A stretch of DNA of 32,520 bases from Acidobacteriota bacterium (GCA_011523845.1 WTFV01000150.1:1-32520); one strand, 5' to 3'; positions 1 through 7,520 are shown, counted from the stretch's first letter. Translations and numbers: made by a program. Notes: generated from the letters alone by a model not told the origin.

Positions 1-66
1 CGACGAAGACAACCCGCGGGGGAGGCCGCCCGGCCCGCCCGGCCCTGCGCTCCCCGCTACGGTAGC

Positions 67-72
67 TATAAT
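67..72 (+). promoter_or_regulatory. Perfect -10 hexamer in front of moaB
   Basis: The hexamer TATAAT is a perfect sigma-70-type -10 box, striking in GC-rich DNA. It ends only 7 bases before the GTG start of moaB at 80, so a transcript starting at the usual distance would begin at or next to the start codon and be leaderless. No convincing -35 box is seen at the expected place (about 44-49). That this is the working promoter is inference. Confidence 0.5.
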
Positions 73-79
73 CGCCCGC

Positions 80-583
80 GTGAGCCACGCCGCCCACCGC
101 GCCGCGGCGCCGAAGAGCACCCGCTGCACCGTCGTCACGATCAGCGACACCCGGACCGAGACGACCGACCGCGGCGGCGGCGCCATCGTGGAGCTCCTCT
201 CGCAGGAGGGCCACGACGTGGCGGGCAAGACCATCGTGCCGGATGACCCGGACCAGGTCCGCGGCGCGCTGCAAGCCGGCATCGGGACTCCGGACGTCGA
301 CGTCGTCATCGCCACCGGCGGAACCGGCATCACGCGGCGCGACGGCACCTACGAGGTGGTCTCCGCGCTGCTCGAGAAGCGCATCGACGGCTTCGGCGAG
401 CTGTTCCGCGCCCTGAGCTACGAGGAGATCGGACCGGCGGCGATGATGAGCCGCGCCTGCGCCGGCCTCGCCGGGGGCACCATCGTCATCAGCCTGCCCG
501 GCTCGGAGAACGCCGTGCGGCTGGCGATGACGAAGCTGATCCTCCCCGAGCTCGGCCACATGGTCCGCGAGGCGCGCCGGTGA
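80..583 (+). CDS. moaB: MoaB/Mog-family molybdenum cofactor protein
   Basis: This is a 167-residue protein of the MoaB/MogA family, which binds molybdopterin and in active members adenylates it before molybdenum insertion. Visible signatures are the TISDTRT segment near the N-terminus, the TGGTGI loop, FGELFRALSYEEIG and SLPGSENAVRLAM near the C-terminus, all as in bacterial MoaB. The length is normal for the family. The GTG at 80 is chosen because the protein then begins like other MoaB proteins; no Shine-Dalgarno is possible if the transcript is leaderless. The stop codon overlaps a GTG in the moeA frame (GTGA at 580-583), typical of translational coupling. The 3' end of the gene is duplicated 75 bases downstream. 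Confidence 0.93.
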   Translation: MSHAAHRAAAPKSTRCTVVTISDTRTETTDRGGGAIVELLSQEGHDVAGKTIVPDDPDQVRGALQAGIGTPDVDVVIATGGTGITRRDGTYEVVSALLEKRIDGFGELFRALSYEEIGPAAMMSRACAGLAGGTIVISLPGSENAVRLAMTKLILPELGHMVREARR

Positions 584-668
584 GCGGCGATGGTAGAACA
601 CGTCACCGGGAATTATCGGGCTCTCCCCCGCTACAAGGTCCGCGAGGCGCGCCGGTGAGCGGCGATGG
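562..668 (+). repeat. 32-bp direct repeat pair at the moaB/moeA junction
   Basis: Bases 562-593 recur exactly at 637-668, a period of 75 bases with a 43-base unique stretch between them. The repeat carries the end of moaB, its TGA stop and the overlapping GTGA. The 75-base offset is 25 codons, so the moeA frame stays open through both copies. This is one of five pairs of this kind in the window. Confidence 0.85.
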
Positions 669-681
669 CCGCGGCACGAAG

Positions 682-1893
682 ATGCGGCCCTTCCGGGAGA
701 CGATCCCGATCGACGAGGCGCTGCGCATCGTCGGCGAGGCCGCCCGGCCGCTCGACCGCACGGTGCGGGTCGGGCTGGCCGAGGCCAACGGCAGGGTGCT
801 GGCCGCCGGCATGGTCGCCGCTCGCGACGTGCCGCCGTTCGACCGCGCCGCCATGGACGGGTACGCCGTGGTCGCGGCCGACACGTCGGCGGCGAGTCCG
901 CAAACGCCCGCCAGGCTGCGCTGCGTCGGCACCGTCCATACCGGTGAGGTTGCGACGCGCCGGGTCGGCGGCGGGGAATGCATCCAGATCGCCACCGGGG
1001 CGCCGCTTCCCGACGGCGCCGACGCCGTGGTCATGGTCGAGCAGACCGACCGCCGCGGCGACGAGGTCGAGGTCTTCACCTCGGTGCACGCGCGCCAGCA
1101 CATCGGCCGACGGGGAGCCGATATCGAGGCGGGCCAGACCGTGCTGCGGCCCGGGGATCTCCTGACCCCCAGCCGCGTGGGCTCCATCGCCGCTCTCGGC
1201 ATCGCCGAGGTCGAGGTTTACGACCGCCCGCGCGTCGGCATCGTCTCGACCGGAGACGAGATCGTCGAGCCGGGGCAACCGCTCGCTCCCGGCCAGATCT
1301 ACGACATCAACCGCTTCACGCTCGGCGCGGTCATCGCCGAGCACGGCGGGTCCGCCGCCGCGTATCCGATCACCGGCGACTCCATCGCGGCGCTCGGCGC
1401 CGCGGTGGACGCCATCATCGCCGGCGGCACGGACATCCTGGTGTTCTCGGGCGGCAGCTCGGTCGGCGAGCGCGACCTGACCCGCGACGTGCTCCACCAG
1501 AGAGGCGACGTGGCGTTCCACGGCATCGCGGTCAAGCCGGGCAAGCCCACCGCGTTCGGGCATATCGGCTCGACGCCGGTGCTCGGGATGCCGGGCTACC
1601 CGACCTCGTGCCTGTCGAACGCCTACCTGCTGCTGGTGCCGCTTCTCCGCCGGATGGCCCACCTGCCGCCGCTGCGGACGCGCACGGTCACCGTGCCGGC
1701 GGCGCACCGCATCGTCTCGGTTGCCGGCCGTCACCAGTTCTACTCGGTGCGGGTGGTCGACGGCGCCGCGGCCGGCGCCTTCAAGGCGTCGGGCGACATC
1801 ACCAGCATGTCGCAGGCCGACGGCTACATCGAGATCCCGATGGGGGTCGACGCTGTCGACGAGGGCGAGCAGGTCGAGGTCACGCTGTTCTGA
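682..1893 (+). CDS. moeA: Molybdopterin molybdenumtransferase MoeA
   Basis: MoeA inserts molybdate into adenylated molybdopterin in the cytoplasm. From the ATG at 682 the protein has 403 residues, normal for the family. Signatures in order are PPFDRAAMDGYAVVA, IQIATGAPLPDGADAVVM, GRRGADIEAGQTVL, the MoCF-binding domain VGIVSTGDEIVEPG with FSGGSSVGERD, and the C-terminal KPGKPTAFG and LGMPGYPTSCL. The start is ambiguous. In-frame GTG codons lie at 580 (overlapping the moaB stop) and 655 (the same GTG in the duplicated copy). The ATG at 682 gives MRPFRETIPIDEAL, the usual N-terminus of the family. The gene is co-directional with moaB and probably co-transcribed. Its last bases overlap the convergent gene ending at 1880. 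Confidence 0.93.
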   Translation: MRPFRETIPIDEALRIVGEAARPLDRTVRVGLAEANGRVLAAGMVAARDVPPFDRAAMDGYAVVAADTSAASPQTPARLRCVGTVHTGEVATRRVGGGECIQIATGAPLPDGADAVVMVEQTDRRGDEVEVFTSVHARQHIGRRGADIEAGQTVLRPGDLLTPSRVGSIAALGIAEVEVYDRPRVGIVSTGDEIVEPGQPLAPGQIYDINRFTLGAVIAEHGGSAAAYPITGDSIAALGAAVDAIIAGGTDILVFSGGSSVGERDLTRDVLHQRGDVAFHGIAVKPGKPTAFGHIGSTPVLGMPGYPTSCLSNAYLLLVPLLRRMAHLPPLRTRTVTVPAAHRIVSVAGRHQFYSVRVVDGAAAGAFKASGDITSMSQADGYIEIPMGVDAVDEGEQVEVTLF

Positions 1894-2225
1894 CGGACGC
1901 TGCGCCTCTCCACCCGCCTCCCTGCAAGAGAAGCTGCAGGTCGAGCTTGTTCGTGGTTCCTATTGCATAGTTGCTTGCCATGAACGCAAGTTCGCGTCCG
2001 TCCTGCAACGTGGCCAACTTCGTCGGCTCCGTCAGGGCGGTGCCGAGCGCGTTGTTCCACTTGCGGAATATGATTCTCGCGCCGTCGTTGCTTGGAGTAA
2101 TCTCTACGCCCTGGTCTTCGGACGCGTTGTCGAACTCGATTTCCAAATCGAACGTCCAACCATTGACATCGACAGGAATACGGGTTGCCGAGCCCCCTGG
2201 AATGAGAAGGGAATAGTGGCCCATC
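1880..2225 (-). CDS. Conserved hypothetical protein, unknown function
   Basis: This is a protein of about 114 residues from the ATG at 2225, with no signal peptide or membrane segment. It looks like a small beta-rich domain: VNGWTFDLEIEFDN, a basic/aromatic stretch RIIFRKWNNALGTALTEP, and a C-terminal strand NYAIGTTNKLDLQLLLQGG. The pattern 'N-NPLGT-TEP ... IG' recalls DUF6864-type proteins, but this is from memory and not secure. The frame stays open upstream to a TTG at 2335, and a strong AAAGGAGG lies near 2257-2266, too far (about 30 bases) from the ATG for simple use, so the start is uncertain. Base composition is more AT-rich than moeA, suggesting acquisition. The stop overlaps the convergent moeA 3' end. 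Confidence 0.6.
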
Positions 2226-2342
2226 AGATCCCCGTGGCCGATTCTTACCGTTCGCCTCCTCCTTTCCCCTCGAAATTGAATCCGGACATTGCCGGCGACA
2301 TTTCCATGCCAGACCGAACCGATGGATTCGATCAACGAGTTC

Positions 2343-2807
2343 CTACCGCTTGCCCGTCCGCCGCGCCCACTCCAGCTCCAGGACGTCCGCCGTGTGGAGG
2401 TCGAAGACGTCCCCGGTCCGCCGGTGGTCGCCGCGGAACTCGGTGTGGCAGCGGTAGCAGACCTCCAGGTCGCGCAGCCGGCCGTAGACGATGAGGTCGA
2501 GAAGCGCAGCGCCGCCGAGCACGCCGTAGGCGATCAGGTCCATCCCGTACCAGTAGAAGCCGGCGCTGACGAGCGCGCCGGTGACGATCACGGCCAGGCC
2601 GAGCTGCGGATCGAAGTCCTTGCGGACGTAGACGTCGCTTCCCTCGCAGACGGGGCAGGCGTCGACCTCCTCGCCGGTGCGGACCCTGTCACTCACCGCC
2701 AGCGCGATTGCACGATCGCACCAGCCGCACAGCACCGCCGTCGGGGCCTCCGCCGCCTCGATGGGCAGGCGGCTGGCGCACGCCGGGCAGATGATCGTCA
2801 GGTTCAT
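2343..2807 (-). CDS. Zinc-ribbon membrane protein, unknown function
   Basis: This 154-residue protein has paired cysteines CPAC (7-10), CGWC (27-30), CPVC (51-54) and CYRC (117-120), which would form zinc ribbons on both sides of a hydrophobic hairpin at about 69-108 (two membrane helices). The arrangement suggests a membrane-anchored protein with cytoplasmic zinc-ribbon domains. No enzymatic motif is visible. The ATG at 2807 is preferred over the upstream in-frame ATG at 2858 because it starts directly at the first zinc ribbon, MNLTIICPAC. Similar small proteins are widespread in Acidobacteriota-like genomes, but I cannot assign a role. It is followed by the hypothetical gene at 2225-1880 on the same strand, about 115 bases downstream. 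Confidence 0.7.
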   Translation of the reverse strand: MNLTIICPACASRLPIEAAEAPTAVLCGWCDRAIALAVSDRVRTGEEVDACPVCEGSDVYVRKDFDPQLGLAVIVTGALVSAGFYWYGMDLIAYGVLGGAALLDLIVYGRLRDLEVCYRCHTEFRGDHRRTGDVFDLHTADVLELEWARRTGKR

Positions 2808-3023
2808 GCGAAGACTGTACCCCGACTGCCGGCAACCGGCTCGCAATGCCTCCCCCATAACGCGCGTGAGCGTTTACAGCGTGTGTACACGAAGTCGGGG
2901 ATACGTTTGCATCGCACACGGACTTCAGTCACTATTGGCTGGTTTGACACGCTGCCTCGCCGTGTGCCGGACCTCGTGGCTGCCACACTGCGATCGGATC
3001 CTGCCACGGGCTGTTGGACCGAC

Positions 3024-3188
3024 ATGCGAATTGCCGTGGGAGACAGGGTGAGGTTGACCCAACTCAACCTGACCGGGACGGTGGTGGAAATCCGCCTCGG
3101 CCTGTACTTCGTGCGCATCGACGGAGAGCGGTGGCAGGGCGCCGCGCCGCTCCCCGTCGAGCAGCACGAGCTCGAGCTCCTGGGCTGA
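3024..3188 (+). CDS. Small KOW/SH3-like protein (54 residues)
   Basis: This short open frame encodes 54 residues. The sequence reads as a compact beta-barrel: VGDRVRLTQLNLTGTVVEI, then YFVRIDGERWQG and a C-terminal VEQHELELLG. The pattern 'GD-V-L--L---G-V--I----Y-V--DG' resembles KOW or SH3-like barrels and the small C-terminal modules of regulators. It has no visible strong ribosome-binding site; the 30 bases before the ATG show only a GGA. It stands alone between two minus-strand genes with about 215 bases upstream, room for its own promoter. Function is unknown; whether it is expressed is inference from the protein-like sequence. Confidence 0.5.
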   Translation: MRIAVGDRVRLTQLNLTGTVVEIRLGLYFVRIDGERWQGAAPLPVEQHELELLG

Positions 3189-3334
3189 CACCGTCGGTCG
3201 ACGACCCGGCTTCGACGGCGGCTTTTGCCGCAAGCGCCCCGCCCCGCAGCCGGCACGGCGCCTCGTACTCATGGCGCCGCTGGTTGCCCTTCAGCGTCGA
3301 CGAGGCCACCGTCGTCCACAGGTCGCCAGGGCCG

Positions 3335-4135
3335 CTACAGCGGTACGCGCTGGGAGATCAGCAGGTACTTGGCGAGCACTTCGCCGACGATCACCGTGAA
3401 GAAGTCGACGTAGAGGATGCCGGTGGCCGACTGCGTGGAGCGGATCTTGGCCGTCTCCCACGTCAGGTACGACAGCACGGCCGGCCCGAGCAGCCCGAAC
3501 AGCACCCGCTGCCAGAGGAAGACCCCCTCGATCGACAGCACGTAGCGGTCGAAGCCGGCCCCCGACGGCGCCTCCCAGGTAGCCAGCGCGGAGGCGATGA
3601 CCACGCCGACGACCGCAATCCGCACCGCCGTCGAGCCGATGTGGAACTTGACGATCCGCTGCAGCAGGGAGACGTCCATCGATGGCAGGACGAGGTACCA
3701 GTGGCCCAGGATCATCGCCGTGCAGCTTCCGCCAAGCAGCGCCGCCGACGAGAGGAAGCTGGCGGCGGTCAACCAGGGAGACGGCCCCGCCTCGACGACG
3801 GACCAGCTCGCCGCCTGCGCCACCAGCGCGGCCCCGCCTCCCAGCACCGTCGTCCACAGCAGCAATGGACGCAGGGAAGCAAGCGCACGGCCGATGGTGG
3901 CCCAGTAGACGAGCAGGGCGCCCGTCGCGACCAGGAGGGCGCCGAAACCGAGGCCGGCCGCCGGGGCGCCGGCCGGTGGATCGGGCCGGAACGCCAGCGC
4001 CGTCAACAGGAGCACGGCGGCCAGTCCCGCGTTGAAGCGGAAGAACTTGACGCCCGCCGCCTGCCCCACCAGAAGCAGCGACGCGGCGATGCCGACCGCG
4101 AGGTGGGCGAGGAACAGGAAGAGTACCGAGGCCAT
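3335..4135 (-). CDS. Multi-span integral membrane protein, unknown function
   Basis: This is a 266-residue, very hydrophobic protein with about seven predicted membrane helices; the first begins at MASVLFLFLAHLAVG. Conserved-looking polar segments between helices include MILGHWYLVLPSMD and SYLTWETAKIRSTQSATGILYVDFF. The histidine in GHWYL and the TWETAKIRSTQSATG loop are the most likely functional sites. No transporter signature is recognisable. The start at 4135 is supported by an AGGAGG a few bases upstream; the frame remains open further upstream but that part is arginine-rich and not protein-like. It lies downstream of sodB on the same strand, 115 bases apart, so co-transcription is possible but not shown. 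Confidence 0.7.
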   Translation of the reverse strand: MASVLFLFLAHLAVGIAASLLLVGQAAGVKFFRFNAGLAAVLLLTALAFRPDPPAGAPAAGLGFGALLVATGALLVYWATIGRALASLRPLLLWTTVLGGGAALVAQAASWSVVEAGPSPWLTAASFLSSAALLGGSCTAMILGHWYLVLPSMDVSLLQRIVKFHIGSTAVRIAVVGVVIASALATWEAPSGAGFDRYVLSIEGVFLWQRVLFGLLGPAVLSYLTWETAKIRSTQSATGILYVDFFTVIVGEVLAKYLLISQRVPL

Positions 4136-4250
4136 GACGCGATGATCTCCTCCTGCTCTCTCTCGTTGGGCGTGTCGCGCGCCGGAAAGTCCGCACCGCC
4201 GGGGGGCAGGGCGTGTCGACGCAGACGATGCCGAGCGCGTGCCCAAGCTC

Positions 4251-4850
4251 CTAGCCGAGCCTGCGGTTCACCTCGTCCCAGTCGATGGTGCCGAACCAGG
4301 CCGAAATGTAGTCGGGCCGCCGGTTCTGGTACTTCAGATAGTAGGCGTGCTCCCAGACGTCGAGGCCGAGGATGGCCGTCTTGCCACCCATGATCGGGCT
4401 GTCCTGATTGGGCGAGCTCTCGATGCTCAGGCTGCCGCCGTCGTTGATCAGCCAGACCCATCCGCTCCCGAACCGGCCGGCCCCGGCCGCGGCGAACCGC
4501 TCCTTGAACGTGTCGAACGATCCGAACGCCGCGTCGATCGCAGCGGCCACGTTGCCGGTCGGCGCGCCGCCGCCGCTCGGGCTCATCACCTGCCAGAACA
4601 GGGTGTGGTTCGAATGCCCGCCGCCGTTGTTGCGGACCGCCGTCCGGATCGCCTCCGGCACGCTCGCCACATCGGCGATGAGCTCGTCGACGCCCTTCGC
4701 GGCCAGCGCCGGATGCCCCTCCAGCGCCCCGTTGAGCTTCGTGACGTAGGTCTGGTGGTGCTTCGTATGGTGGATGCGCATCGTCTGCTCGTCGATGTGC
4801 GGCTCCAGGGCGTTGTAGTCGTACGGCAGCGGGGGCAGTTCGTGAGCCAT
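4251..4850 (-). CDS. sodB: Superoxide dismutase (Mn/Fe family)
   Basis: This is a complete 199-residue superoxide dismutase that converts superoxide to hydrogen peroxide and oxygen, probably in the cytoplasm since no signal peptide is seen. Metal ligands are all present: His27 (RIHHTKHH), His82 ([11 protein letters not shown]), Asp164 and His168 ([19 protein letters not shown]). Gln149 in the NQDSP segment sits where manganese-type enzymes carry their active-site glutamine, so manganese or cambialistic use is likelier than strict iron use; sodA would then be as apt a name. A GAGGAG lies about a dozen bases before the ATG. Upstream sits a copy of the dispersed hairpin repeat (4929-5060). Confidence 0.95.
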   Translation of the reverse strand: MAHELPPLPYDYNALEPHIDEQTMRIHHTKHHQTYVTKLNGALEGHPALAAKGVDELIADVASVPEAIRTAVRNNGGGHSNHTLFWQVMSPSGGGAPTGNVAAAIDAAFGSFDTFKERFAAAGAGRFGSGWVWLINDGGSLSIESSPNQDSPIMGGKTAILGLDVWEHAYYLKYQNRRPDYISAWFGTIDWDEVNRRLG

Positions 4851-4928
4851 CGGTCTGAATCTCTCCTCGGGAATCGGAAGCGCCCGGTCCTGGTCGGCAG
4901 CCGGGCGTTGCAGTGCAGACGATGAGTG

Positions 4929-5060
4929 TAGGAGCTTGCGCCGGAGAACGCAACGAAGCGAGTTTGCAGGGTCCCGAGGGGCTGGCGTCAGGGCCGGCCA
5001 CGTAGCCTTGCGACGCGTTGGCGGCGGCGGCAGACCGCATGCGAGCCGCCAGCGGCACCC
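4929..5060 (+). repeat. Dispersed hairpin repeat, copy 1
   Basis: The head 4929-4954 (TAGGAGCTTGCGCCGGAGAA then CGCAAC) matches heads at 10379-10404 and 14265-14290 with one or two changes. The following sequence also partly matches the 14265 copy (CCTTGCGACGCGTTGGCGGC here). It fills most of the 254-base gap between sodB and nadA. The right edge is approximate. No gene is seen in this gap. Confidence 0.65.
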
Positions 5061-5104
5061 GGGCCGCTTTCGCCATTCGGTTCAGGCGTGGCGGAGCCGC
5101 GCCC

Positions 5105-6235
5105 TCAGTGGATCTCCAGCATCCGGTCCAGCGCCACCCGCGTCCATGCCTTCTCGCGCTCCGGGACCACGATCCGGTTGTGGACCACCCCGGCGCGCAG
5201 CGCGTCGAGCACCCACAGCAGGTGGTTCGGAGACACCCGGAACATCGTCGAGCAGAGGCACCCGATCGGGTCCAGGGTCAGGATGGTGCGCTCCGGGGCC
5301 AGCTTCGCGGCCAGCCGGCTGACGAGGTGGATCTCGGTGCCGATCGCCCAGGTGGACCCGGGCGGGCTGCCGGTGACCCTGTCGATGATGTACTCCGTGG
5401 AGCCGCTGTCGTCGGCCGCCTGCACCACGTCCCAGGTGCACTCCGGATGCACGATGACGCGCACGCCGGGATGGGTTCGCCGGAGGTGTTCCACCTGCGG
5501 GACGGAGAACCGGGTGTGCACCGAACAGTGTCCCTTCCAGAGGATCATCCGGGCGTTGCGCAAGGCGTCGGCCTCCACGCCGCCGTACGGCAGGTCCGGA
5601 TCCCAGACGACCATCTCGTCGAGCGGGACCCCCATGCGCCAGGCGGTGTTGCGCCCCAGGTGCTGGTCGGGCAGGAACAGGATCTGCCGCCCCCGCGCCC
5701 ATGCCCAGCGCAGCGTCGGCTCCGCGTTGCCGGAAGTGCAGACCACGCCGCGCCGCTCGCCGCAGAACGCCTTGATGGACGCCGCGGAGTTGATGTACGT
5801 CACGGGCACGACCTCGGTGGCGCCCAGGTCCTGCAGTTCCCGCCAACAGACCTCGAGCTGGTCCGGGGCCGCCATGTCCGCCATCGAGCAGCCCGCGGCC
5901 AGGTCCGGCAGAATCACCTGCTGGTGCGGCGCGCTCAGCACGTCGGCGCTCTCCGCCATGAAGTGGACGCCGCAGAAGACGATGTAGTCCGCGTCGTGCC
6001 GGCCCGCCGCCTGACGGGCCAGCTTGAACGAGTCGCCCGTGCAGTCGGCGAAGCGGATCACCTCGTCGCGCTGGTAGTGGTGCCCCAGTATCAGGAGGCG
6101 CTCGCCGAGATCCGCCCGGGCCTGCGCGATCCGCTCCGCCATCTCCTCGTCGGAGAGGCCCAGGTAGCGGTCCGGCAACCGCTGCCGCTCTCCGATCTGC
6201 GACCTTTCGTAACTGGTCAGTTCTTCGACGTCCAT
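5105..6235 (-). CDS. nadA: Quinolinate synthase NadA
   Basis: NadA condenses iminoaspartate with dihydroxyacetone phosphate to quinolinate in de novo NAD synthesis, using a [4Fe-4S] cluster. The 376-residue product has the family's three-domain layout. Signatures are LGHHYQRDEVI (50-60), ADCTGDSFKLA, VFCGVHFMAESADVL with Cys88, KGHCSVHTRF with Cys237, HPECTWDVV, and GCLCSTMFRVSPNHLL with Cys326/Cys328. Cys88, Cys237 and one of the last two are the likely cluster ligands. The ATG at 6235 gives a normal N-terminus; the longer upstream frame is arginine-rich and not NadA-like. The upstream region carries two Rex-like operators, pointing to redox control. nadB and nadC are not in the window. Confidence 0.95.
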   Translation of the reverse strand: MDVEELTSYERSQIGERQRLPDRYLGLSDEEMAERIAQARADLGERLLILGHHYQRDEVIRFADCTGDSFKLARQAAGRHDADYIVFCGVHFMAESADVLSAPHQQVILPDLAAGCSMADMAAPDQLEVCWRELQDLGATEVVPVTYINSAASIKAFCGERRGVVCTSGNAEPTLRWAWARGRQILFLPDQHLGRNTAWRMGVPLDEMVVWDPDLPYGGVEADALRNARMILWKGHCSVHTRFSVPQVEHLRRTHPGVRVIVHPECTWDVVQAADDSGSTEYIIDRVTGSPPGSTWAIGTEIHLVSRLAAKLAPERTILTLDPIGCLCSTMFRVSPNHLLWVLDALRAGVVHNRIVVPEREKAWTRVALDRMLEIH

Positions 6236-6361
6236 CGCCCTGCTCCGATCTGCTCCACTCCGCTCCGCACGCGGTCCGTGCCCTCGGTTTCTGCGCCGCC
6301 CGGCCGGCCTTCCACCGCGTCCTCGCGTGTTCCAGCCGCCGCCGGACGCTCGCGCTCCAGC

Positions 6362-6379
6362 TTGTGAAACTTTTCTCAA
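6362..6379. promoter_or_regulatory. Rex-like operator, proximal site
   Basis: The 18-mer TTGTGAAACTTTTCTCAA is an imperfect palindrome, extended by CTTG/CAAG ends. It matches the Rex operator consensus TTGTGAA-N4-TTCACAA at all but one outer position. It lies 127 bases upstream of the nadA start. Rex is an NADH/NAD+-sensing repressor, so a site before an NAD-synthesis gene makes sense; binding itself is inference. Confidence 0.55.
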
Positions 6380-6395
6380 GCGGGCGGCGAGAAAA

Positions 6396-6423
6396 GGCGC
6401 CGACCCGTCCGGGAGTCGGCGCC
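6396..6423. other. Perfect 9-bp hairpin in the nadA upstream region
   Basis: GGCGCCGAC at 6396-6404 pairs exactly with GTCGGCGCC at 6415-6423, leaving a 10-base loop. It lies between the two Rex-like sites and would form a stable stem in a nadA leader RNA. No U-tract follows on either strand, so a classical terminator is unlikely. Confidence 0.5.
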
Positions 6424-6458
6424 AGCGTCCGACCAGCGACGCCTGCCACACCACCGCC

Positions 6459-6491
6459 GTTGACGGCGCTACGGTAACCGCCGCCGTCAAC
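6459..6491. other. Perfect 10-bp inverted repeat abutting the distal Rex-like site
   Basis: GTTGACGGCG at 6459-6468 pairs exactly with CGCCGTCAAC at 6482-6491, separated by 13 bases. It ends one base before the distal Rex-like operator (6493). It may be a second regulator's operator or a leader RNA stem; nothing in the sequence decides which. Confidence 0.5.
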
Positions 6492-6492
6492 T

Positions 6493-6510
6493 TTGTGAAA
6501 AGTTTCTCAA
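6493..6510. promoter_or_regulatory. Rex-like operator, distal site
   Basis: TTGTGAAAAGTTTCTCAA has exactly the same half-sites as the site at 6362-6379 and differs only in the two central bases. Both carry the same single departure from the Rex consensus. Two identical-arm palindromes 131 bases apart, in a 368-base gene-free stretch (6236-6603), strongly suggest a real regulator. The promoter itself could not be located with confidence. Confidence 0.55.
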
Positions 6511-6603
6511 GCTCGGGTCGTCAAAAAGGCCAGATCCCTCTTGTGGAACCTGACGCTGATGCCATTTTACCACGCGCGGAGAATCGGGAACCGTGTGCGG
6601 GGC

Positions 6604-6771
6604 TCAACGCCCGTGCAGCCCGGGCGCGTTCACGTGCGCATTCTGCGCCGCCTCGATGGCCTGCACCTTGCCGGCCATGACGTCCTGATTGCGTTGGAGG
6701 CGGTAGACTCCGACCGCCGCGTAGGCGGCGCAAACCGCGGTCAGGAGATCGATCACGAACTGGAAACCCAT
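6604..6771 (-). CDS. Small single-span membrane protein (55 residues)
   Basis: A short frame encodes 55 residues: an N-terminal hydrophobic segment (FVIDLLTAVCAAYAAVGVY) followed by a polar, possibly helical tail (RLQRNQDVMAGKVQAIEAAQ). This looks like a small inner-membrane protein with its tail in the cytoplasm. The ATG at 6771 is chosen because the upstream extension is arginine/proline-rich. It lies between the DUF4276 gene and nadA on the same strand. No function can be assigned. Confidence 0.5.
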   Translation of the reverse strand: MGFQFVIDLLTAVCAAYAAVGVYRLQRNQDVMAGKVQAIEAAQNAHVNAPGLHGR

Positions 6772-6788
6772 GCTTCGATGATACCCCG

Positions 6789-6888
6789 CTCTCAAGGGGC
6801 ACCGGTCCACGCGGCGGGGGCGTGTCGGCGGCCCATGCCGCGCCAACGGCAGGGGGCGCTCTCAAGAGGCACCGGTCCACGCGGCGGG
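6789..6888. repeat. 30-bp direct repeat pair at the 3' end of the DUF4276 gene
   Basis: The 30 bases at 6859-6888, which contain the last codons and the stop of the DUF4276 gene, recur with one change at 6789-6818. The period is 70 bases, with 40 unique bases between. This duplicates a gene end, much as at the moaB/moeA junction. Confidence 0.8.
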
Positions 6889-7491
6889 AGGCCACACACC
6901 GACGTCATGCCCCATCGCGCGGACCAGATTCCCGAAGAAATCGGCGAGCTTGCGGAACGATCGTGATCGACTGTAGGCAGCGGGCAATGAGAACAGCGCG
7001 CTGAACGCCGGCTGGTCCGTGGTCTCCAGATAGGTTGCGCCCGGCTCCATCCGCGTTTCCAGTTGCTCCTTGGCGCCGCGAGGACGCTCCGGATCCGGAT
7101 GCGGTTCCGCGTCGATCAGAACGCCGCGGCGCCCGCGCAACGACTCGATTGCAGCCAGAAACCAGGCTTCGTACTCCCGATACGCCAGGACGACGTGGCA
7201 TGGCGTGCCACCGGCCGCCGCGGTCGCCCAGGTCTGCACGGTCGGTCCCAGGTCAGCGGGGCAGTCGTCGTCCCCGTCGAAGACGATCAGGACAGCGCCA
7301 CAATCCGGGTCCAGGAGGGCCAGTCGCACAGCTTGACTCACTCCGCCTTCCGCCACGAGCCGATGGCGCGGCCGTCGGATTGGTCTCGCGATGTCTACGG
7401 CCCGGATCTCGGCCTCCTGGACCAGGCGACGCAACAACACCGGGAACGCCGCCACATCCCCATGCCCCTCCACGATCGGCTGGATCTTCAC
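6862..7491 (-). CDS. DUF4276 / TOPRIM-like protein, partner of adjacent ATPase
   Basis: This 209-residue protein begins VKIQPIVEGHGD and contains VLIVFDGDDDCPADL. Glu8 with the EGxxD turn, then Asp72, Asp74 and Asp76, match the acidic metal-binding layout of TOPRIM folds, to which DUF4276 proteins are thought to belong. The segment VLAYREYEAWFLAAIESL follows. The GTG at 7491 is supported by GGAGGA nine bases upstream. The gene starts 29 bases after the ATPase stop and is surely in its operon. ATPase plus TOPRIM pairs (OLD/GajA-like, AriA/AriB-like) act as nucleases or nuclease regulators in phage defence; that role here is inference. The 3' end is duplicated downstream. Confidence 0.75.
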   Translation of the reverse strand: MKIQPIVEGHGDVAAFPVLLRRLVQEAEIRAVDIARPIRRPRHRLVAEGGVSQAVRLALLDPDCGAVLIVFDGDDDCPADLGPTVQTWATAAAGGTPCHVVLAYREYEAWFLAAIESLRGRRGVLIDAEPHPDPERPRGAKEQLETRMEPGATYLETTDQPAFSALFSLPAAYSRSRSFRKLADFFGNLVRAMGHDVGVWPPAAWTGAS

Positions 7492-7520
7492 GCCGCTCTG
7501 TCCTCCGGGCGCGGCACGGT

